Positions 7,057 through 12,671 of a DNA stretch of 12,671 nt are shown piece by piece. The DNA comes from Pseudomonadota bacterium (lineage in GTDB: Bacteria; Pseudomonadota; Alphaproteobacteria; Acetobacterales; Acetobacteraceae), in the NCBI GenBank assembly GCA_021779655.1, contig JAJYAF010000027.1, positions 1 through 12,671 on the forward strand, in the 5' to 3' direction. The position numbers were made by a program, and so were the translations under genes. Under the pieces are notes generated by a model. It made no database searches, was not told the DNA's origin, and worked only from the letters and a program-made list of their open reading frames with translations. Each line of letters starts with the position of its first letter. Positions within the stretch are counted from its first letter, which is position 1.

Positions 7057-7971
7057 ATGAGGTTTTACAATATTTTACCGCTAATCGCCTTGGCCGTGCT
7101 GGCTACCGCGCAGCATGCTTATGCGCACGCCGTGGCCGGCGACCGCGTGTTCGTGAATACGCTGCTTATCGACGACCCAGGCGTCGGGGACGAGGCCAAC
7201 CTGCCGCTTTTTTCAGTCACCAGCCCGGACGGTAAAAGCACCGATACCGATTTGAATTTCGAATACGATAAGACGATTTTGAGCAATCTCGGCTTCGCCG
7301 TCGGCGATGACTGGAATTATCTCACCGTCGACCCCAACGATAACGGCAAGAGTCATGGCGGGTGGAGCGACCCTTATGTGCAGTTGAAATGGCGTTGGAT
7401 CGTGTTGCCCGAGCATGAGTTCATGAGTTCTGTCGCCGTCACCGAAGATTTCGGCCGCGCCGGTAGTTCGGCATTCGAGGCCGGCTATGACACCACGACA
7501 GTATCCGGGTATTTCGGCAAGGGACTCGGCGACATTCCCGCCAGTTTCATCCGCCCGTTCGCCGTTACCGGCGAGCTCGACTACAATATGCCCAACACGG
7601 GATATGCCTCCGGCTATGGCGGCATCAACACCTGGTCGGGAGGACTGACGCTGCAATACTCCATACCGTATTTGCAGTCGCAGGTGCATTATTATGGCCT
7701 GCCGCTCGTGTTGGCAAATCTAACGCCGTTGATCGAACTTGGCTGGTCCTCCGCGGCTTCCGGTTCCGCCTTCCGGCCAACCGGAAATCCCACGACCTTT
7801 CGGCTTGGCACCGGCGCGGTATGGACGGGCGAATATTTCTCCTTTTCCACCGAATTGCTCTGGCCGCTCAATGGCGCTTCCGGCCATGGGTTGGGCGTGA
7901 TTGGCCAATTCCATCTTTATTTCGATGATTTGTTTCCCAATTCTCTTGGCAAACCCTTGGCGGAATGGTGA
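7057..7971 (+). CDS. Exported, probable outer-membrane beta-barrel protein of a copper cassette
   Basis: This 304-residue protein has a clear signal peptide (residues 1-23, hydrophobic core LPLIALAVLATA, cleavage AYA|HA), so mature residue 1 would be His24. The mature part is rich in aromatic and alternating hydrophobic residues, Gly, Ser and Thr, without membrane helices, as in outer-membrane barrels; candidate strands include YVQLKWRWIVL, FMSSVAVTEDF and GLTLQYSIPY. The mature N-terminus, HAVAGDRVFVNTLLIDDPGVGDE, resembles a family I have seen as uncharacterised outer-membrane proteins, but I cannot name it. The ATG has a strong ribosome site (AGGAAGG, 7042-7048). The gene is 7 bases from copC and probably co-transcribed, so a role in copper passage or binding is plausible but unproven. 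Base composition is visibly more A/T-rich than that of the urease genes. Confidence 0.72.
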   Translation: MRFYNILPLIALAVLATAQHAYAHAVAGDRVFVNTLLIDDPGVGDEANLPLFSVTSPDGKSTDTDLNFEYDKTILSNLGFAVGDDWNYLTVDPNDNGKSHGGWSDPYVQLKWRWIVLPEHEFMSSVAVTEDFGRAGSSAFEAGYDTTTVSGYFGKGLGDIPASFIRPFAVTGELDYNMPNTGYASGYGGINTWSGGLTLQYSIPYLQSQVHYYGLPLVLANLTPLIELGWSSAASGSAFRPTGNPTTFRLGTGAVWTGEYFSFSTELLWPLNGASGHGLGVIGQFHLYFDDLFPNSLGKPLAEW

Positions 7972-7978
7972 GGTTTTC

Positions 7979-8347
7979 ATGAAATCGTTAATTCGTTTTG
8001 CGCTCGGGGCCGCGTTCGTCGCAAATCTGGGCGCCACGCCGGCCTTCGCCCACGCTTTTCTGAAACTTTCCGATCCGCCGGTGGGCAGCACGGTGAAATC
8101 CGCGCCGAAGCTGCTCACGCTGATCTATACGGAGGATTTAGAGGTTCCATTCTGTACCGTAACGGTAACGGATTCGATGGGTATGGACGTCATGGCGGGC
8201 AAGCCCGAAGCCGTGGCCGGCCATCCTGACGAGATGCAGGTGCCCTTGAAGATCACGATGCCGGGCAAGATCACCGTTACCTGGCATGCGCTTTCCGTGG
8301 ACACGCATAAAACGCAAGGTTCGTTCAGTTTCACCGTCGCATCGTGA
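7979..8347 (+). CDS. copC: Periplasmic copper-binding protein CopC
   Basis: CopC is a small periplasmic cupredoxin-like beta-sandwich that binds Cu(II) and partners CopD. The 122-residue product has a signal peptide (1-24, ending ATPAFA) and a mature N-terminus HAFLKLSDPPVGS, the CopC signature with His as the first residue. The other histidine-brace ligands are present: Asp84 and His86 (mature numbering) in SVDTHKTQGSFSF. The Met-rich Cu(I) site of plasmid CopC proteins is missing, so this looks like a Cu(II)-only type. The start is ATG 7979, 7 bases after the barrel gene, with AGG in a short spacer; the same frame is open further upstream inside that gene, but the signal peptide fixes the start. 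The TGA stop overlaps the GTG start of copD (GTGA). Confidence 0.93.
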   Translation: MKSLIRFALGAAFVANLGATPAFAHAFLKLSDPPVGSTVKSAPKLLTLIYTEDLEVPFCTVTVTDSMGMDVMAGKPEAVAGHPDEMQVPLKITMPGKITVTWHALSVDTHKTQGSFSFTVAS

Positions 8348-9189
8348 TTCTGCTGGGTCTTGTCCGAGGCCTGCATCTCGCCGGCCTCTTCGCGGCCTTT
8401 GGTACGACGCTGTTTACCGCCTGGTTCGGGCGGGTGCCGGGGAGCGGCCGCCTAGCATCCGGCGGCGCGATCCTGGCTTTTGCCGCCGGCATCGGATGGT
8501 TCGCGCTGCAGACAGCGGATTTCGCGTCGCCGCAAAATTGGCGCGATGAGTTGGCGGCGCTGGTGATCGTGGCGCAGGATACGCGCGTCGGCTGGATCCT
8601 GATCACCCGGATGATCGCGCTGGCCGCCGCGATGCTTTGCTACCGGCTCGCCTGGAACCGGCTGGCCGCGCTAATGTTAGCCGGCACGGTGCTGACCGAA
8701 TCGTTCATCGGCCATGGCGCTGCCATGCTGGGCAGTGTCGAGGGCGACACGCTGTTTGCCGGATCGCTCGTGCATGTGGCCGCCGCCGCCTGCTGGCTCG
8801 GCACGCTGCCGGCGTTATGGCTGGCTTTTTACCGGCTGCCGGACGGCGCTCTCGGCGCCACCGTCAGGGCTTATTCCAAGCTCGGTACAAGCTGCGTTCT
8901 GGCAATACTGGCGACGGCCGTGCTGAACTATATCTGGCTTATCGGTGGCGTCGCCCCGCTCGTCTCGACCGCCTATGGCGTGACGGTGCTGGTGAAATTC
9001 CTGCTGCTCGTGGGCATTATCGCTTTCGCTGCCCGCAACAAGTTCCGGCTGACACCGGCTCTGCCGGTGTCACGGGCCACCCTGCGTCGAGCGGTCGGCG
9101 CGGAAGCGTTGTTGGGCTTCCTGATTTTGCTTGCTGCCGGCTTGTTAATGCAGCAGGAGCCGCCGGCGATGATGAACATGGGCCATTGA
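8344..9189 (+). CDS. copD: Inner-membrane copper resistance/uptake protein CopD
   Basis: CopD proteins are polytopic inner-membrane partners of CopC, thought to move copper into the cytosol. The 281-residue product has about eight hydrophobic segments (roughly 3-28, 40-58, 84-100, 104-118, 139-162, 180-200, 210-229, 252-269). Conserved-looking polar residues sit in or near the membrane: H11 in the first helix, H124 in FIGHGAAM, H144 in LVHVAAAACWLG and E254. The short tail after the last helix is Met/His-rich (PPAMMNMGH) and may bind metal. The start is GTG at 8344, overlapping the copC stop by 4 bases, so translation is probably coupled. It is the last gene of the cassette. The converging MFS gene ends 74 bases downstream, with an lpxB remnant between them. 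Confidence 0.9.
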   Translation: MILLGLVRGLHLAGLFAAFGTTLFTAWFGRVPGSGRLASGGAILAFAAGIGWFALQTADFASPQNWRDELAALVIVAQDTRVGWILITRMIALAAAMLCYRLAWNRLAALMLAGTVLTESFIGHGAAMLGSVEGDTLFAGSLVHVAAAACWLGTLPALWLAFYRLPDGALGATVRAYSKLGTSCVLAILATAVLNYIWLIGGVAPLVSTAYGVTVLVKFLLLVGIIAFAARNKFRLTPALPVSRATLRRAVGAEALLGFLILLAAGLLMQQEPPAMMNMGH

Positions 9190-9196
9190 TTTGAAT

Positions 9197-9253
9197 TGCG
9201 GAGCGGTGGCCAGCACGGGCACGCGAAGCGGGATCTCCATTCGCAGGCAAGCC
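9197..9253 (-). pseudogene. 57-bp remnant of lpxB
   Basis: This stretch aligns without gaps to 11193-11249 inside the intact lpxB (constant offset 1996 bases), with about 8 mismatches. In the LpxB frame it reads ACLRMEIPLRVPVLATAPQ against ARLQLEIPHLVPVLAAAPH in the intact protein. It is in the same orientation as lpxB. It lies between the end of copD and the end of the MFS gene, 10 bases from the latter. It is far too short to function. Confidence 0.8.
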
Positions 9254-9263
9254 GGGGCCCAAC

Positions 9264-10610
9264 TCAACTTCCGGCGCGCGTGACTTCGAAATGCCGGCGC
9301 GTCAGCGGCAGCACGCAGCCCAGGCTGCCCAGCAACGCGAGGCCCGCGAAGAGGCTCACCGCCGGGTAGCCGAAATAATCCGCCACGGCGCCGCCCGATA
9401 CGGCGCCGGCCGCTGAGGCGATGGCGGCGGCGGCATTGAAAAACCCCATGGCGGAACCTTCACCGAACGGCGCGGTGGCGGCGGCCAGATCGTTCGCGGC
9501 AACGCTGAGGAGCGGCCAGATTCCCTGGAACAGGGCGAACAGTAGGATCACGTCGATCGCCCCGCCGCCGGCCGGGCGCCCAAGCGCCACGATCCCAAGC
9601 CCGATCAAGGCAACCGAGCGTGCGCCGATGCCAACCGCCAGCATCGCTCCGGGGCCGAAACGGGAAACCAGCCGTCCCGCAAGGTTGTAGAATGGAATGC
9701 TCAAGGCGGTGACGATTGCGATAAGCGCCGAGGAGCGGCTCACGGGCATGTCGAAGCTGTTTTTCATCAGCACCGGATAAAGTGTGGAAAACGCGGAGAT
9801 GGCGAGGGAAAACACGAACCAGCCGGAGAGAAAAACCCCGAAGGCGGAGCGCATCGCGGTGCCGAGCAAGGCGAGATCCTTGAGGCGTGGCCGGTGGATA
9901 TGCGAAATCACCGATGCGGTCGCCGGTTCCATATGCCGGACCAGCCGGGCGAGCGCATCGCGGTGAATATGGCTGAAAGGGCGTTGCCGTGCCGCCGGCA
10001 CCGGCAGACCCTTCCCGCCAATGGCGATGGCCGGGAGAACGAGTAGCGCCGACAGCAGCATGCCCGTGCGTGGCGCGAGCATCCCGGCCAGGAACATGCC
10101 GATCACCGAACCGCCGGCATTGAAGGTTTGCAGCCAGCTGATACGCAAGCCCCATTCCGCGGCGGGCGTGAATTCGACAACGAACAGGCTCGCAACCGTA
10201 TTGGAGGCGGCCGTGCCGAAGCCGATGAGGAACGCGCCGGCGAGCCAGGCTTCAGCGCCCTGAAATAGCGTGAAGGCAAGAAACCCGAGGCCGATGATCA
10301 TGAACCCGATGAAGAAGATGCCGCGATACGCCTTGCTTCTATCCGCGAGTGAGCCCCATAGCGGTGCGGCCAACGCGCCGATATTTTGCGCCGCGATGGC
10401 GCTGCCGATTTCCGTGGAACTGCCGCCATGGGTATTGACCATCAGCGGAATGAGAATGGCGGCAATGCCGGAAGCCAGCGCGCCGAGAATGGCATAGGCG
10501 ACATACCAGGGCTCTATCCATCGCCCCACCGGCCCCCGCGTGGGAATTACCTGCTTTTGCGCGGCAAGCGGTGTGGGGGTGGGCGTGGATTGGTCAGGCA
10601 TGTCAGGCAT
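9264..10610 (-). CDS. Major facilitator superfamily transporter with His-rich central loop
   Basis: This 448-residue, 12-helix MFS permease acts in the inner membrane; its substrate is unknown. The N-terminal half has helices from about residue 34 and a degenerate MFS motif A, GSLADRSKAYR (86-96), between helices 2 and 3. The central cytoplasmic loop (about 200-243) carries two SHIHR motifs (213-217 and 236-240) and further histidines, suggesting metal binding, although that is only inferred. The C-terminal half ends LPLTRRHFEVTRAGS. The ATG at 10610 has GAGGA just upstream (10613-10617); a second in-frame ATG nine bases inside (10601) is possible. It is read in the same direction as lpxB, 131 bases downstream of it, and converges on copD. 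Part of its 3' end is duplicated at 6768-6901. An efflux role is plausible but unsupported. Confidence 0.88.
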   Translation of the reverse strand: MPDMPDQSTPTPTPLAAQKQVIPTRGPVGRWIEPWYVAYAILGALASGIAAILIPLMVNTHGGSSTEIGSAIAAQNIGALAAPLWGSLADRSKAYRGIFFIGFMIIGLGFLAFTLFQGAEAWLAGAFLIGFGTAASNTVASLFVVEFTPAAEWGLRISWLQTFNAGGSVIGMFLAGMLAPRTGMLLSALLVLPAIAIGGKGLPVPAARQRPFSHIHRDALARLVRHMEPATASVISHIHRPRLKDLALLGTAMRSAFGVFLSGWFVFSLAISAFSTLYPVLMKNSFDMPVSRSSALIAIVTALSIPFYNLAGRLVSRFGPGAMLAVGIGARSVALIGLGIVALGRPAGGGAIDVILLFALFQGIWPLLSVAANDLAAATAPFGEGSAMGFFNAAAAIASAAGAVSGGAVADYFGYPAVSLFAGLALLGSLGCVLPLTRRHFEVTRAGS

Positions 10611-10741
10611 GATCCTCTACGGCTTCATGCCCGAATTGGCCTCGGCACGGAGCTTGCTCAACAGCCCCGGTTTCGCCAACCCCTTAAATTCACGATAGGC
10701 GGGAAGCGCGTCGGGGCAAACGCAACTTTGATTTTGGCTTA

Positions 10742-11881
10742 TTATGCAAGATGCGAGAGAACCGCCTCGGCGGCGGCTTCGGAAGGGGTGGCGCCGGGAA
10801 CGTGCAAGGTTTGCAGCGCGGCGGCGAACCCGCTGCGTTGCGCCTCGGCGACCTTGCGGTCGGTCAGGAGCGTTTTCAGCGTGGCGACGAGTTTTTCCGG
10901 GCGGCAGTCCTGTTGCAGGAGTTCCGGCACCACCTCCCCGCCCGAGAGCAGGTTGATCATGCCCACATGCGGGACCTTGATAAATCGCCGCGCCAGGCTG
11001 GCGCTGATGGGACTGACCCGATAGGTCACGGCCATCGGCACGCCGGCCATGGCCAGTTCCAGGGTCGAGGTGCCGGATTTGGCCAGCGCGGCGCGGGCGG
11101 CGGCGAAGGCATCGTAACGTTCGGCCTCACTGCGCACGATAACCGGCTCGGCCGGCCAGCCGGCCGTCATCGCCGCGACCGCCTCCGCGATATGCGGAGC
11201 GGCGGCCAGCACGGGCACGAGATGCGGGATCTCCAGTTGCAGGCGGGCCATCGTTTCCTGGAACACAGGCATCAGCCGGCTGGTCTCGGTCCCGCGCGAG
11301 CCGGGCATGAGAATTACGGGCGCCGCGTTGCGCAGAATGCCATGGGCGGCAAGAAAACGCTCCCCATTGCCGCTGCCAGCCCCCGATTCCAGCACAGGAT
11401 GCCCGGTGAAGCGCGGATGCAGATTATATTTGCTGAAAAATCCGGCCTCGAAGGGCAGCAGACAGAGCAGCTCATCCCATAGCCCGGGATATCGCCGCAC
11501 GCGCTCCTCCCGCCAGGCCCAGACCTGCGGCGCCACATAATGGATGCGCCGGATGCCGAGATCGCGAATGCCGTTCAGAACGCGCAGCGTAAATCCGGGG
11601 CTGTCGATGGTGACGACCGCATCCGGCCGCGCGGCCTTAATCGTTTCGATGGTCTGCCGGATACGGCGGCGCAAGGGAATGATCCGGGGCAGAATTTCCG
11701 CAAGGCCCATTATCGAGAGTTCCTGCATGGGAAACTCGGATTTGAGTCCCACCGCCGCCATGCGCGGGCCGCCGATGCCGGTAAAGACGAGGTCGTCGCG
11801 GCGGCGCAGCATGGCGGCCATCAGCCGGCCGCCGAGGGCATCCCCGCTCGCCTCGCCGGCGATGATGAAAACGTTTTTCAT
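10742..11881 (-). CDS. lpxB: Lipid-A-disaccharide synthase LpxB
   Basis: LpxB is a GT19 glycosyltransferase at the inner membrane that joins UDP-2,3-diacylglucosamine and lipid X into the lipid A disaccharide, an essential step of lipopolysaccharide synthesis. From the ATG at 11881 it has 379 residues, close to the E. coli enzyme. Family motifs in order: GEASGD (9-14), SIMGLAEILPRI, TIDSPGF, YVAPQVWAWRE, LPFE, FTGHPVLES, ILMPGSRGTE and AKSGTSTLELA. The frame is open to 11923, but MKNVFIIAGEASGD is the natural start; the ribosome site is weak (GAGATGGG). The usual lpxA/lpxI neighbours are absent on this side. The 133 bp between it and the cytochrome gene hold nothing I can name. A 57-bp stretch is duplicated at 9197-9253. 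Confidence 0.95.
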   Translation of the reverse strand: MKNVFIIAGEASGDALGGRLMAAMLRRRDDLVFTGIGGPRMAAVGLKSEFPMQELSIMGLAEILPRIIPLRRRIRQTIETIKAARPDAVVTIDSPGFTLRVLNGIRDLGIRRIHYVAPQVWAWREERVRRYPGLWDELLCLLPFEAGFFSKYNLHPRFTGHPVLESGAGSGNGERFLAAHGILRNAAPVILMPGSRGTETSRLMPVFQETMARLQLEIPHLVPVLAAAPHIAEAVAAMTAGWPAEPVIVRSEAERYDAFAAARAALAKSGTSTLELAMAGVPMAVTYRVSPISASLARRFIKVPHVGMINLLSGGEVVPELLQQDCRPEKLVATLKTLLTDRKVAEAQRSGFAAALQTLHVPGATPSEAAAEAVLSHLA

Positions 11882-12014
11882 CCCATCTCGCGCCCAAGCG
11901 GCGCCGGCAGGGCGGGCACGCACGGCCTGACCGCCGCGCCGGTTACGGTTTCAGCCATCGGGCACATGCGCCGCTTTGTACGGCGCCGGCTGCGAAGCAG
12001 TTTTACCGCCTGGC

Positions 12015-12671
12015 TTACGGGCTCTGGTTTGGCGCAGCCTTGGCCGGCGCCGCCGCGATGAAGGAGGCGGCGCTCGCGATATAATCGCGCAAAGCCGTTT
12101 GCTTCGCGGCATTGCTGAGCCCTTTCGCGTTGGCGACCACCGGGCAATAGGCGGCGACGAGGTAATTCATCAGGTCGGGATCGCTGATGCTGCCATCGTT
12201 GGCGCGCAATGCCGCGACCAGTTCCCGGGTGCGGTTGGGCAGGGTTGCCGGCGTGGCATCCGTCATGATCTGCAACAGGTTGCCGCCCGGATCGGTCAGG
12301 GCGGAATCGCCACCGGTGGGGCTGACATGCGGGCAGCCGAACGCATCCGATGCCGCGTCGCCCAGCAACGGCACGGTGGAAACGGCCCGGGCGGCCAGCA
12401 CGTCGCGCGGCACGGCATTGGCCGTTCCGCCATTGTTCCAGGAAATGCGCACATAGTTGGTGAGCGCGGCGATTTGCGCATCGGAAAGCGCGGTGGCGAA
12501 GGAGGGCATGGCCGGGCCGTTATTCCAGGGTGGAATGCCGTTGAGCACGGCGCCGATAACGTTGTCGGGCGCAGCGGCAACGACGGAGCTGTTGCCGGCA
12601 AGCGGCGGGATTACCGGCGCGCGGCCCTTGCCGTCCTGCCCGTGGCAGGAGGCGCAGTTCGCCGCATAGAC
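12015..12671 (-). CDS. c-type cytochrome with C-terminal extension (partial, runs off right edge)
   Basis: The visible part is 218 residues, continuing beyond the right edge. It opens inside a class I cytochrome c domain. The haem site CASCH is at fragment residues 6-10 and the probable axial Met ligand is M55 in GPAMPSFA. The domain closes with LSDAQIAALTNYVRISW, typical of the last haem domain of dehydrogenase-linked membrane cytochromes in acetic-acid-type bacteria. Residues about 100-218 form an extension I cannot match to a named domain, with FGCPH (C113), LPNRTRELVAALRAND and NYLVAAYCPVV (C176), ending in an Ala/Pro-rich tail. It would act in or facing the periplasm. Further haem domains may precede it outside the window. 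The stop at 12015-12017 is TAA, 133 bases before lpxB. Confidence 0.85.
   Translation of the reverse strand, partial: VYAANCASCHGQDGKGRAPVIPPLAGNSSVVAAAPDNVIGAVLNGIPPWNNGPAMPSFATALSDAQIAALTNYVRISWNNGGTANAVPRDVLAARAVSTVPLLGDAASDAFGCPHVSPTGGDSALTDPGGNLLQIMTDATPATLPNRTRELVAALRANDGSISDPDLMNYLVAAYCPVVANAKGLSNAAKQTALRDYIASAASFIAAAPAKAAPNQSP

Noticed and set aside
9190..9263. Terminator between the converging copD and MFS genes
   Set aside because: No stem followed by a T-run was found; the space is mostly the lpxB remnant.
11960..12014. Possible terminator hairpin after the cytochrome gene (CTGC-TTC-GCAG)
   Set aside because: The stem is only four base pairs with no U-tract on the relevant strand.

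Overview
The window looks like chromosomal DNA of a high-GC alphaproteobacterium, most likely an acetic-acid-bacterium relative (Acetobacteraceae). That placement is an inference from the protein sequences, the high GC content and the dense operon packing; no search was run. Four blocks are visible.

(1) Positions 1-1688, minus strand: the N-terminal 562 codons of a large membrane sensor. It has an NCS1-type (cytosine/purine/allantoin) permease domain, then an eight-cysteine cluster and a further membrane segment, and it runs off the left edge. I recognise this as the front half of a permease-fused hybrid sensor histidine kinase, but the kinase part lies outside the window. It is transcribed divergently from the urease operon across about 112 bp.

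(2) Positions 1801-6757, plus strand: a complete, tightly overlapped nickel urease operon, ureDABCEFG. It holds the three structural subunits (UreA gamma, UreB beta, UreC alpha with all metal and catalytic residues) and the accessory proteins UreD, UreE, UreF and UreG. Two gene junctions carry unrelated 14-bp tandem repeats. At ureA/ureB each repeat copy recreates an ATGA stop/start overlap, giving a chain of five-residue mini-ORFs that links the ureA stop to the ureB start.

(3) Positions 6758-9263: a probable copper cassette. A near-perfect 20-bp dyad resembling CueR/HmrR (MerR-family) copper operators precedes a three-gene set: an exported, probable outer-membrane barrel protein, CopC with the canonical Cu(II) histidine brace, and CopD. 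Both the barrel protein and CopC are predicted to have His as their first mature residue. The cassette is bracketed by remnants of the next block: a decayed MFS 3' end just after ureG, and a 57-bp lpxB piece just before the intact MFS gene. This suggests that an MFS-lpxB segment was duplicated and that most of one copy was then lost to or replaced by the cassette.

(4) Positions 9264-12671, minus strand: an MFS transporter with a His-rich central loop, lpxB (lipid A disaccharide synthase), and the C-terminal part of a c-type cytochrome with an unusual 115-120-residue extension, running off the right edge.

The urease genes form one functional unit: urea hydrolysis plus nickel-centre assembly. 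The cop genes form a second, for periplasmic copper binding and transfer across the inner membrane. The two are neighbours but need not be functionally linked. No RNA genes, CRISPR arrays, complete insertion sequences or convincing intrinsic terminators were seen.
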